The position numbers and the translations under genes were made by a program. Below are positions 1 to 6,970 of a stretch of 9,270 bases of DNA, piece after piece. The stretch's first letter is position 1. Each line of letters begins with the position of its first letter. Below the pieces are notes generated by a model. That model was not told the origin of the DNA, did no database searches, and was given only the letters and a program-made list of their open reading frames with translations. Source of the DNA: Acholeplasmatales bacterium (GTDB taxonomy: Bacteria; Bacillota_I; Bacilli_A; Acholeplasmatales; Anaeroplasmataceae); assembly GCA_024690445.1 (NCBI GenBank), contig JAILPD010000006.1:1-9270 (forward strand), in the 5' to 3' direction.

Positions 1-21
1 TGTTTTAAAGGGAGGCCAATT

Positions 22-1206
22 ATGAACAAGGAAATGTTAAATCTAGGTTCAAATAGATCAATTATTAGAGAGTTATTTGAATTTTCAAAACAAAGAAAAC
101 AAGAAATCGGTGAGGATAACGTATTTGATTTCTCATTAGGAAATCCATCTGTTAAGCCTAATCCAGAATTAAATAAAGCATTAATTAAAATTATCAATGA
201 TGGCGATGATACATATACACATGGCTATACTTCTGCCCCTGGTGATAATAATACTAGAAAAAAGATTGTTGATGATTTAAACAAAAAATTCAATACATCA
301 TATGATATCAACAATATCTATATGACTTGTGGTGCAGCCGCATCATTATGTATCGCATTAAGAGCATTAGTTGAATCAAAGAATGATGAAGTATTAGCTT
401 TAGCTCCTTATTTCACTGAATATAAGGTATTCGCAGAAGGTGCTGGTGCTACATTTAAGGTAGTAAAGCCTGATATGAAATCATTTGGAATCAATTTTGA
501 TGAATTAGAAAAAGAAATCAACAAGAATACAAAAGCTATTATTGTTAATTCTCCTAACAACCCATCAGGTGTTGTATATAGTGAAGAATCTTTAAAGAAG
601 CTAGCTGAATTATTAAGAAATAAGGAAACAATTTATAATCATCCAATTTATATCATTTGTGATGAGCCATATAGAGAAATCGTATTTGACGGAATAAAGA
701 TTGCTCATATTCCTAATCTATATGATGATACAATCGTATGTTATTCATATTCTAAGAGCCTATCATTACCAGGAGAAAGAATTGGTTATGTATTAGTACC
801 TAATAAAGCAGCTGATTCTAAAAACCTATTCTTAGCATGCTTAGGCGCTGGTAGAGCTTATGGTTATGTATGTGCTCCTTCTTTGATGCAACATGCTATT
901 GAGCTTTGTGCTGATAAGACTTCTGATATGAATGAATATAAGAAAAATAGAGATTTAATCTATAATGGATTAACAAACATCGGCTATGAATGTGTAAAGC
1001 CAGAAGGTGCCTTCTATCTATTTATGAAGGCATTAGAGGATGATGCATACGAGTTCATGGAAAAAGCAAAAAAGCACAATATTATCGTTGTTCCAAGTGA
1101 TAATTTCGGTGTAAAAGGATATGTAAGATTAGCTTATTGTGTTTCTAGCAAAACAATCACTAATTCAATGAAGGCATTCAAAGAATTATTTGATGAATAT
1201 AAGTAA
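22..1206 (+). CDS. Pyridoxal-phosphate-dependent aminotransferase, class I/II (aspartate aminotransferase-like)
   Basis: A 394-residue cytoplasmic fold-type I aminotransferase, the usual length for this family. The PLP lysine is K245 in SYSKSLSLPGERIGY. Other family landmarks are the NSPNNPSG motif (N180), CDEPY (D214 and Y217, which contact the pyridine ring), R253 in GERIGY, and R369 in VRLAY, which is expected to bind the substrate alpha-carboxylate. These residues establish amino-group transfer between an amino acid and a 2-oxo acid. The exact substrate cannot be read from sequence: aspartate, alanine or aromatic amino acids are all possible. The start ATG is 6 nt after GGGAGG (10-15). 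A second ATG at codon 5 is less well spaced. A strong terminator follows directly, so the gene ends its transcription unit. Its promoter lies outside the window. Confidence 0.95.
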   Translation: MNKEMLNLGSNRSIIRELFEFSKQRKQEIGEDNVFDFSLGNPSVKPNPELNKALIKIINDGDDTYTHGYTSAPGDNNTRKKIVDDLNKKFNTSYDINNIYMTCGAAASLCIALRALVESKNDEVLALAPYFTEYKVFAEGAGATFKVVKPDMKSFGINFDELEKEINKNTKAIIVNSPNNPSGVVYSEESLKKLAELLRNKETIYNHPIYIICDEPYREIVFDGIKIAHIPNLYDDTIVCYSYSKSLSLPGERIGYVLVPNKAADSKNLFLACLGAGRAYGYVCAPSLMQHAIELCADKTSDMNEYKKNRDLIYNGLTNIGYECVKPEGAFYLFMKALEDDAYEFMEKAKKHNIIVVPSDNFGVKGYVRLAYCVSSKTITNSMKAFKELFDEYK

Positions 1207-1212
1207 AAAGCC

Positions 1213-1245
1213 AAAAAAGGAACTGCTACAAAGCAGTTCTTTTTA
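1213..1245 (+). terminator. Rho-independent terminator after the aminotransferase
   Basis: Arms GAACTGCT (1220-1227) and AGCAGTTC (1232-1239) form a perfect 8-bp stem with an ACAA loop, followed by TTTTT (1240-1244). A G-U pair and the preceding A-run can lengthen the stem. It lies just after the stop codon and separates this gene from the TetR-type regulator. Confidence 0.92.
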
Positions 1246-1284
1246 TTTCTATCAGTCATAAACACTGTCAAATAATTCCTGATA

Positions 1285-1317
1285 ATAAAAAAAGTGGATT
1301 TTATTCACATTTTTTAT
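1285..1317. repeat. AT-rich 33-bp near-palindrome in the intergenic region
   Basis: Two 15-base arms (1285-1299 and 1303-1317) match at 13 of 15 positions around a TTT centre. The core is GTGGAT/ATTCAC, flanked by an A-run on the left and a T-run on the right. It lies between the aminotransferase terminator and the TetR-gene promoter. It could be a weak back-up terminator or a protein-binding site. The low GC of the stem makes a terminator role less convincing. Confidence 0.5.
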
Positions 1318-1343
1318 AAGAATGTTACTATTATCCATAAAAA

Positions 1344-1361
1344 TATTCACAATTGTTGATA
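1344..1361. promoter_or_regulatory. Candidate operator dyad over the -35 box of the TetR-type gene
   Basis: TATTCACAATTGTTGATA is an 18-bp dyad with 14 of 18 symmetric positions and a perfect ACAATTGT core. Its right half contains the -35 hexamer TTGATA. TetR-family repressors commonly bind such dyads at their own promoters, so autoregulation by the downstream gene product is a reasonable inference. Nothing in the sequence proves the binding protein. Confidence 0.5.
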
Positions 1362-1384
1362 AAATGTACCAATAAAAATATAAT
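1356..1384 (+). promoter_or_regulatory. Sigma-A-type promoter of the TetR-type gene
   Basis: TTGATA (1356-1361, 5 of 6 consensus bases) is followed after exactly 17 bp by a perfect TATAAT (1379-1384). The predicted transcript start is near 1391. That would leave only about 9 nt before the ATG at 1400, which argues against that start codon. Confidence 0.8.
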
Positions 1385-1435
1385 GAAATCAAGTATTTAA
1401 TGTACTTAATTTATCATATGAAAGTTGGTATGTCT

Positions 1436-2008
1436 ATGAGAAAAATCGACCCAAGAGTAGCTAAGACAAAAAATTCATTTAAGGAGGCAACCAAGGAATT
1501 AATGTTAATACATGATAACCTCGATGATATATCTGTTAAAGAGCTATGCGAAAAAGCAAAACTAAATCGCAGAACTTTTTATCTTCATTACCGTTATATA
1601 GATGATGTTTTAAACGAAGTTCAAGATGAATTTTTTGATAAATTTATAGAAAAAACTAGGGATTATGATTATATAACAAATGTTGAACCTGAGGTGCGTG
1701 CTTTTTTTGAATTATTAATGGAATCACCAGTTCAAGAAAAAATAATACTATCACCTCAACTGGATTACATAAGAGAAAAACATAGACTTAGTGCTATAGA
1801 TAGAGCAGAAATAAATGATAATTTAAAATCAATTAAAAATTTTAAACCAACATATCAAAGAATAATAACAAATCATTATTACCATACTCTATTAGATTGT
1901 TATAGAGAATGGGTATCTCTTGGGAAAACAATTCCTATTGAAGAAATGATTAATCTTACTTCTTCTTTACTAACAAACGGAATGAGTGCAATAATAAAAA
2001 ATAAGTAG
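1436..2008 (+). CDS. TetR/AcrR-family transcriptional regulator
   Basis: A DNA-binding repressor-like protein of about 190 residues. The N-terminal helix-turn-helix is clear: residues 32-60 include ISVKELCEKAKLNRRTFYLHY, matching the TetR recognition helix pattern (NRRTFYLHY). The rest is a helical ligand/dimerisation domain resembling the C-terminal region common in Firmicutes TetR proteins. The ligand is not recognisable. In-frame ATGs occur at 1400, 1418, 1430 and 1436, and none has a good Shine-Dalgarno. I chose 1436 because homologues usually begin just before the K-T-x-x-A/S-F helix and because the promoter places the transcript start near 1391; 1430 is almost as likely. The gene has its own promoter with a dyad over the -35 box, suggesting autorepression. 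It converges on the c-di-GMP operon and has no divergent neighbour to name as target. Confidence 0.9.
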   Translation: MRKIDPRVAKTKNSFKEATKELMLIHDNLDDISVKELCEKAKLNRRTFYLHYRYIDDVLNEVQDEFFDKFIEKTRDYDYITNVEPEVRAFFELLMESPVQEKIILSPQLDYIREKHRLSAIDRAEINDNLKSIKNFKPTYQRIITNHYYHTLLDCYREWVSLGKTIPIEEMINLTSSLLTNGMSAIIKNK

Positions 2009-2033
2009 TTTGCAAATAAACTACTTATTTTTT
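1996..2033. terminator. Bidirectional terminator between the convergent TetR and EAL genes
   Basis: Arms ATAAGTAGTTT (2001-2011) and AAACTACTTAT (2018-2028) form a perfect 11-bp stem with a 6-base loop. A-runs on the left (1996-2000) and T-runs on the right (2029-2033) provide a U-tract in both directions. The TetR stop codon TAG (2006-2008) lies inside the left arm, and the EAL-gene stop begins at the right edge. Confidence 0.9.
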
Positions 2034-3948
2034 ATTTACTTTCTATACCATTTTTATTTTTTAAGAATTTGATTAAATCATCTAATTCTAATGGCATCGA
2101 ATAATAGAATCCTTGGACATAATCTGGTTTTAATGATTCAATTGCATTCGCTGCTGTTTCATCTTCTACTCCAGCACAAACTGATAACTTATTTAATTTC
2201 CTAAATAGTTTTATAGTATTGTCTAGGATTACATATGTATCCTTATCATGACAGCTACCGCCAAATATATTATCGAATTTAATATTCACAAATGGCACCT
2301 TTGCTAAGCTATCTACCGGCATACAACCTACACCATAATTATCTAAAGATAATGAATAGCCATTATTTCTTAAATTAGTTATAGCATCATAATCATATTT
2401 ATCGAATGCGACATCTTCTCGTTCCTTTATTTCAAAGGCAAGCATTCTCTTATCAATACCATACTTTCTTTCTAGCCTAATTAAATCAGATAAGAAATCA
2501 GGATTAGAAATAGTTTGAATAGATAAGTTTATAGTTACAAGTTCAATACCAATAAAATCAGCTTTATGCATATTATATGTATTAAATACTTTTTCAAGAA
2601 TAATCATATCTATTTCATACATCTTATCCTTCTTTTCTGCATAAGGCACGAAATTATCAGCGGAAATAATACCTAAATCATTATCAATTATTCTAGCTAA
2701 AGCTTCTACTACAGTAAATTTCTTTTCATTTAAATTATATATAGGTTGGAACTCTACTATAATATCATGATTATTAATTACGTTATCTAAAATATCATCA
2801 AGCTTAATAATGATATTATGCTTAACATCAGCTTTTATTTCATCAACACTAATTACACGCTTTTCATATTGAGAATCCCCAAAATTAAACATAAATTCAT
2901 GGAATTCATTAGCACTTCTAAAATCCTCAGGAATAATTGATGAACAAAGAACATAATGAATATTAAATATTACTTTATTATCATATTCTCTAATAATTGC
3001 ACTATTTAATCTATTCGCTAATCTCTTAGCATCATCCTTATCACCAGTAATTAATCCAAAGCGTCCATTTTCTAAATAATAAGTATCATATGAAATATCA
3101 TCAATTAAGACTCTACTTAACAATGACGAGAAATATCTTAATTGCTTAAAAGCCTCATTATAATCAAATTTCTCATATAAAACTAGATAATTGCTAATAT
3201 AGAAAATTACTAATCCATGAGGTTCTTTTCTCTTAAAAATACTATTAATAGTTCTCTTAAAATTACTCTTATTCTTTAATCCTGTTTTTTGATCTACAAT
3301 TATTTGACTTCTTTCAACTGTAATATTTAACAATAAAATTGCAAATGAAGTCGAAAGCATTTCAATTAGTACCTTTGGATAGAAATATTGAATTATTAAC
3401 GCAAGAATTGAAAATGCGTAAACTGAAAATAACGCAATATTTTCTAATTTAGAAAACACTTTAAAATTAAGTAATAACCACACAACACCAATGGCTACAT
3501 AAATGAATGATAAGCCATAGAATACAAATATATAATCACCTCTATAGTAATCAGCACCTATAAAATAATATATATTTCCTGTAAATAAATTAACAATTAA
3601 AAACGCAATAGTAACAACAAATGGAATAGACAATATTATCTTACTTCTTAGCGGCTTTAACATTCCCTTAGAATTTGTAACTAAAATAATATATAAAAGA
3701 TAAACTATCGCAACTAAATATTTAACTACATAATATATAAACATCAAAACCTTATAGACCATAGGATTGAAGCCTTCTATTGAAGTAAATATATCAATTA
3801 CTGTAATAAAGAAATATAGAACTGTAATAAGAAGGAATAATCTTGATGAATATGACTTATATACTTTTCTATAAATTATATAAAAAGTAATCATAACAAA
3901 TATAAAAGCTGCAGCTATATTAAAATCTATGATGTTTGTAGTAAGCAT
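2032..3948 (-). CDS. Membrane protein with degenerate GGDEF and degenerate (probably inactive) EAL domain
   Basis: A 638-residue protein. Residues 7-210 hold about seven hydrophobic segments, an N-terminal membrane or sensor module of unrecognised type. A GGDEF-like domain follows (about 219-365): it opens with DQKTGLKNKSNF, but ENGRF (293-297) replaces the GGDEF signature, so no cyclase activity is expected. The EAL domain spans about 385-632. It keeps EAL (E415), NLS (N474), the Glu of FEI (E506), one Asp of loop 6 (D536), K557 and Q612. The second Asp of the DD pair is N537, the GTGYS loop reads GVGCM, and the Glu of the EGVE motif is A592. These residues are needed for c-di-GMP hydrolysis in characterised EAL enzymes, so loss of catalysis is predicted; ligand binding may remain. 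ATG 3948 is preferred over GTG 3957 because AGGAGG (3962-3957) overlaps that GTG and sits 8 nt from ATG 3948. It lies 16 bp behind its paralogue in one operon. Confidence 0.9.
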   Translation of the reverse strand: MLTTNIIDFNIAAAFIFVMITFYIIYRKVYKSYSSRLFLLITVLYFFITVIDIFTSIEGFNPMVYKVLMFIYYVVKYLVAIVYLLYIILVTNSKGMLKPLRSKIILSIPFVVTIAFLIVNLFTGNIYYFIGADYYRGDYIFVFYGLSFIYVAIGVVWLLLNFKVFSKLENIALFSVYAFSILALIIQYFYPKVLIEMLSTSFAILLLNITVERSQIIVDQKTGLKNKSNFKRTINSIFKRKEPHGLVIFYISNYLVLYEKFDYNEAFKQLRYFSSLLSRVLIDDISYDTYYLENGRFGLITGDKDDAKRLANRLNSAIIREYDNKVIFNIHYVLCSSIIPEDFRSANEFHEFMFNFGDSQYEKRVISVDEIKADVKHNIIIKLDDILDNVINNHDIIVEFQPIYNLNEKKFTVVEALARIIDNDLGIISADNFVPYAEKKDKMYEIDMIILEKVFNTYNMHKADFIGIELVTINLSIQTISNPDFLSDLIRLERKYGIDKRMLAFEIKEREDVAFDKYDYDAITNLRNNGYSLSLDNYGVGCMPVDSLAKVPFVNIKFDNIFGGSCHDKDTYVILDNTIKLFRKLNKLSVCAGVEDETAANAIESLKPDYVQGFYYSMPLELDDLIKFLKNKNGIESK

Positions 3949-3956
3949 ATTCATCA

Positions 3957-3962
3957 CCTCCT
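3957..3962 (-). promoter_or_regulatory. Shine-Dalgarno site fixing the start of the degenerate EAL gene
   Basis: On the minus strand AGGAGG occupies 3962-3957, just after the upstream gene's TAA (3967-3965). A GTG start at 3957 would overlap the site and ATG 3954 would be only 2 nt away, whereas ATG 3948 is 8 nt away. The closeness to the upstream stop suggests translational coupling. Confidence 0.85.
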
Positions 3963-3964
3963 AA

Positions 3965-5941
3965 TTACATATTTCTTTGATAAATAAAATCAATAAACTT
4001 ATCGAAATCTAATGGTTTAGAAAAATAATACCCTTGGATAAAATCAGCACCTAAATCAATAAATCTATCAAGTTGTTCTTTAGTTTCTACTCCTTCAACA
4101 ACTGTCTCTTTATTTAAATCCTTTACCATATTAAATGAATAATCTAATATTTTCTTGATACCTTCATCTTCACTTTCATCTACTAACGATTTATCAATTT
4201 TTACAATTGAAATAGGTAAGCTTCTAAATCTATTAATATTAGAATAACCAGTACCATAGTCATCTAGTGACAATCTAAAGCCCATTTCAGAAATCTTCTT
4301 TAAGTTTTCATTAATCATTTCTAGATCACCAGCCTCAAATGATTCAGTTATTTCCATATTAATATATGAAGGATTAACATTATATTTAATCATTAATTCT
4401 CTAATTCTTCTTGCTAAGCTTGGACTTACACATTCTGCCATTGATAAATTAATTTCGATATAGCTTAAACCAAGCATCTTAAATACAGTACTTGAAACAA
4501 ATTTAAATACTTCTTCCATTACAAAGGCATCTATTTCATCAATTCTTCCTGTTTTTTCGGCATATGGAATAAATGATGCTGGTGAAATGAATCCATATTT
4601 CTTAGATACTAATCTAACTAATGCCTCAGCACTAATGAATTTTTTCTTTTCTATAGAATAAATTGGTTGATAATAAACAGCAAATTCTTTTTCTCTTAGT
4701 GCAGTATCAATAATTTGTTCTAGATGATTAGAAATAATTAAGTTTTGATTATTAGAAACATCACTATATTTAGTGAAGTCCTTTTTAAATGTTATTGATT
4801 GTCTATAATTACCTACGAAATTTGCCGCTTCATCAGCGTTTTCAAAGTCTTTTGTAACTTCTATCAAACATTCTTCAATAATTGGATTAAAGTCATTAAA
4901 TGACTTAATACTTCTTAATGTTTCAACAATTATATTATCGGATTCAAAATCATGGTTAGTTTTTATATCAAATAATGATGCATAATAACCATTATTTAAT
5001 GAGAATAATGTATATACTACTTTATTTTTATTTCTAATCTCATTTAATTTATGAGTAACCAACTTTTCATATTTCCTAACCTCAGCTATATCATATATCT
5101 TCATTAGCTCAGAATAATTTGTGATTTTAAATAGTAATATAAATTTGCTATCACCATTTAAATATATCTTCTTTAGTGTTCTAATAAACTCTGATACATT
5201 ATATAGATTTGTATTTTCATCTATCATATCTTCACTTGATTCAAATGTTGTTTGAACAATGAGAATACATAGAGCAATCATAAATGATAATACTAAATAT
5301 CTAGAAAAAATGAATTCTACCACAAATCCAGCGCCCATTAAAAATGGAATAAACGCAGTAGCTAGTATTTGTTTTTTATCAAATATTATTTTGTATTTAC
5401 TAATATATCGAATAGCTAGTGCTAAATAACTCACTTCAATAAAAACAACTGTGAGATAAACATATACGTTGACTTCATAAAATTTCGCAGTTCCTTCGTA
5501 ACCATAATTAACAATAATTGGATAGAAATAATTAACAAATGTTAATACGGTAACAATAGTTATAGGTGCAAAAAGCGCTAGTAATTCTAATTTCTTTTTC
5601 TTTAAGAATTGAATACCACAAGTTATATAAACAACATATAATACAAAGCCAAATATCGATAAGAATAGAATTAACAAATATGAGGTTTGTAGAGCATTAA
5701 CCACGCTAAAATACTCAAGCCCCATTTCACCATTAACTATCTTATTCGAGATATGGGCTCTAAAAATATCAAATGTAGTACTTATTATAGAAAGGACAAT
5801 TAAAAAAGCGAAAAGCATACTTCTTTTCATTATGATAAGCTTTTCGATGAACATGTAAAATAAACAAGCTATCATGATTAAAATAGCTACATATTCAAAA
5901 TTAATATTAAAAATATAGCTAGAAAGATCGAAACGAACCAT
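3965..5941 (-). CDS. Membrane-bound c-di-GMP phosphodiesterase (degenerate GGDEF plus intact EAL domain)
   Basis: A 658-residue protein. Residues 14-231 hold about seven membrane segments. A GGDEF-like domain follows (about 241-390): it opens with DENTNLYN, but NNGYY (316-320) replaces GGDEF, so it is probably a regulatory or structural domain. The EAL domain (about 405-655) is fully conserved: QPIY (Q425), EAL (E439), NLS (N498), EITES (E530, E533), DDYGTGYS (D560, D561), VKID (K581), EGVET (E616, E619) and QGYYFSKPL (Q636). EAL domains with this set hydrolyse c-di-GMP to pGpG with Mg or Mn ions. The membrane segments suggest it senses a signal in or near the membrane; the signal is unknown. 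The ATG has AAGGAGG (5956-5950) at 8 nt. It is the first gene of a two-gene operon with a shorter-motif paralogue, which looks like a tandem duplication. Confidence 0.94.
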   Translation of the reverse strand: MVRFDLSSYIFNINFEYVAILIMIACLFYMFIEKLIIMKRSMLFAFLIVLSIISTTFDIFRAHISNKIVNGEMGLEYFSVVNALQTSYLLILFLSIFGFVLYVVYITCGIQFLKKKKLELLALFAPITIVTVLTFVNYFYPIIVNYGYEGTAKFYEVNVYVYLTVVFIEVSYLALAIRYISKYKIIFDKKQILATAFIPFLMGAGFVVEFIFSRYLVLSFMIALCILIVQTTFESSEDMIDENTNLYNVSEFIRTLKKIYLNGDSKFILLFKITNYSELMKIYDIAEVRKYEKLVTHKLNEIRNKNKVVYTLFSLNNGYYASLFDIKTNHDFESDNIIVETLRSIKSFNDFNPIIEECLIEVTKDFENADEAANFVGNYRQSITFKKDFTKYSDVSNNQNLIISNHLEQIIDTALREKEFAVYYQPIYSIEKKKFISAEALVRLVSKKYGFISPASFIPYAEKTGRIDEIDAFVMEEVFKFVSSTVFKMLGLSYIEINLSMAECVSPSLARRIRELMIKYNVNPSYINMEITESFEAGDLEMINENLKKISEMGFRLSLDDYGTGYSNINRFRSLPISIVKIDKSLVDESEDEGIKKILDYSFNMVKDLNKETVVEGVETKEQLDRFIDLGADFIQGYYFSKPLDFDKFIDFIYQRNM

Positions 5942-5993
5942 AACAACATCCTCCTTCCTATTTTATTTATAATTATCGTACTTTAATAAGTTA

Positions 5994-6022
5994 ATTGTAT
6001 TACATTTTCAAATATTAAGCAA
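5994..6022 (-). promoter_or_regulatory. Probable promoter of the EAL operon
   Basis: On the minus strand TTGCTT (6022-6017), 17 bp, then TACAAT (5999-5994, 5 of 6). This places transcription near 5987 with a leader of about 45 nt. An overlapping alternative is TTGAAA (6011-6006), 17 bp, TATTAA (5988-5983). The sequence does not decide between them. Confidence 0.5.
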
Positions 6023-6025
6023 CAT

Positions 6026-6047
6026 GATGTATATTATTTTATACATC
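6026..6047. promoter_or_regulatory. Perfect inverted repeat just upstream of the EAL-operon -35 region
   Basis: GATGTATA (6026-6033) and TATACATC (6040-6047) are perfect 8-bp arms separated by 6 bp. The centre lies about 15 bp upstream of the predicted -35 box, a typical position for an activator or a dimeric regulator. There is no T-run next to it, so it is not a terminator. The binding protein is unknown. Confidence 0.5.
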
Positions 6048-6054
6048 TATGCAA

Positions 6055-6091
6055 CAAAAAAACAACAAATAGTGTAAAAACTACTTGTTGT
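6055..6091 (-). terminator. Rho-independent terminator of the flavodoxin/ferredoxin gene
   Basis: On the minus strand, a 12-bp stem (6091-6080 with 6073-6062, one G-U pair) and a 6-base loop are followed by a U-run (6061-6056). The stop codon TAG (6083-6081) lies inside the first arm. Confidence 0.88.
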
Positions 6092-6872
6092 TAGTTAAAT
6101 CATCAGTAATATTTTTATATCTTTTTATTGAGTATCTTGGTTTTCCTTCTGTCTTATCTTTAAATTCAATGGCCTCAACAGGACAATTTTGAAGACAAGA
6201 AACACAATGAGCGCAATGTGCATTCATCCAAACAGGAATCTTATTCTCAATCTTAATACAATTTAGTGGGCAGACCTTTTCACATTTGCCACAACCTATA
6301 CATTTATCATTGACATAAAAATCCTTTGTTTTAAATTTTATCTTACTCCATACAGGAACAAATGGTACTATTATTATCTTTTCTAATAACCATACATAGC
6401 GTTCCTTTAGCTTACCACCATTCTTGATTGTTTCAACAACACTATCAAGTTTTTTAAATGATTTTTCTATTCTTTCCTTTATTTCTTCATCAGTATTAGG
6501 TGGATAGTGGCCACTTACTAGATAATTTCTAGGCATTTGAAATTCAGCTCTACCTAAAAATTTCATATGATGCTTTCTAGCAATAGATCTACCTTTAGTT
6601 ACACTCATGCCAGCATAGCCACCGCTTGTAAATATGAAATATACATTTTTATTTCCAGATAGCTTTAATTTTTTTAAATACTTAATTAAAAAAGTAGGTA
6701 TTGTACAAACATATACAGGAAGACAAATAATAAATGGCTTTTCAGAATGAATTTCTGAATAATCACTATTCTTTATTCTATTTAATAAATTAATAGCATC
6801 ATCATCAGTTCTTCTTGCGATTTCATTGGCAATAAATGCTGTATTTCCTGTACCTGAAAAATATAAAATCAT
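6081..6872 (-). CDS. EFR1-type flavodoxin/ferredoxin fusion protein
   Basis: A 263-residue soluble redox protein. It opens with YFSGTGNT (residues 4-11), the FMN-phosphate loop of flavodoxins. A flavodoxin-like fold follows to about residue 150, including FTSGGYAG (81-88), which resembles the second flavin loop. The C-terminal part has two 4Fe-4S motifs: CIGCGKCEKVCP (C191, C194, C197, C201) and CAHCVSCLQNCP (C220, C223, C226, C230). This layout matches the EFR1 family, for which I know of no assigned physiological partner. The inferred role is electron transfer between iron-sulfur clusters and FMN. The ATG at 6872 has only a modest purine-rich site (AAAGAGAG, 6890-6883) about 10 nt upstream. 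The gene is monocistronic, with its own promoter and terminator, and a dyad overlaps the -10 box. Confidence 0.92.
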   Translation of the reverse strand: MILYFSGTGNTAFIANEIARRTDDDAINLLNRIKNSDYSEIHSEKPFIICLPVYVCTIPTFLIKYLKKLKLSGNKNVYFIFTSGGYAGMSVTKGRSIARKHHMKFLGRAEFQMPRNYLVSGHYPPNTDEEIKERIEKSFKKLDSVVETIKNGGKLKERYVWLLEKIIIVPFVPVWSKIKFKTKDFYVNDKCIGCGKCEKVCPLNCIKIENKIPVWMNAHCAHCVSCLQNCPVEAIEFKDKTEGKPRYSIKRYKNITDDLTNNK

Positions 6873-6898
6873 TAATTCATCACTCTCTTTACAATTAA

Positions 6899-6927
6899 AT
6901 TATACACCAGTGTACATTTTTGCGTAA
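6899..6927 (-). promoter_or_regulatory. Probable promoter of the flavodoxin/ferredoxin gene
   Basis: A perfect TATAAT (6904-6899, minus strand) lies about 27 bp upstream of the start codon. The best -35 candidate at 17 bp is TTACGC (6927-6922), which is poor. A weak -35 with a perfect -10 would suit a promoter that needs an activator or is tightly regulated. Confidence 0.5.
6903..6914. promoter_or_regulatory. Candidate operator dyad overlapping the -10 box
   Basis: TACACCAGTGTA has perfect 5-bp arms (TACAC and GTGTA) around a 2-bp centre. It overlaps the last bases of the predicted -10 box and the spacer of the flavodoxin/ferredoxin promoter, where a bound repressor would block polymerase. 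The cognate regulator is unknown. Confidence 0.45.
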
Positions 6928-6940
6928 GATAAAATATAAT

Positions 6941-6970
6941 AAAAAGACCGACGCCACCAATACGTCGGTC
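6941..6970 (-). terminator. Strong terminator hairpin upstream of the flavodoxin/ferredoxin gene
   Basis: GACCGACG (6946-6953) and CGTCGGTC (6963-6970) form a perfect GC-rich 8-bp stem with a 9-base loop. On the minus strand it is followed by TTTTT (6945-6941). A G-U pair and A-U pairs can extend the stem to 13 bp. A CTTTTAT run on the other side allows some plus-strand function. It ends the putative small RNA and any read-through from the zinc-ribbon gene. Confidence 0.88.

Noticed and set aside
1285..1317. Second terminator after the aminotransferase
   Set aside because: The stem is AT-rich with two mismatches, and a better terminator lies at 1220-1245, so it is listed only as a repeat.
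1400..1435. Longer N-terminus for the TetR-type protein starting at ATG 1400
   Set aside because: The predicted transcript start near 1391 leaves about 9 nt and no ribosome site, and the added residues are not expected before the conserved first helix.
5942..6080. Possible c-di-GMP riboswitch upstream of the EAL operon
   Set aside because: The leader is only about 45 nt long and lacks the GEMM core sequences. The symmetric elements there lie upstream of the predicted transcription start.
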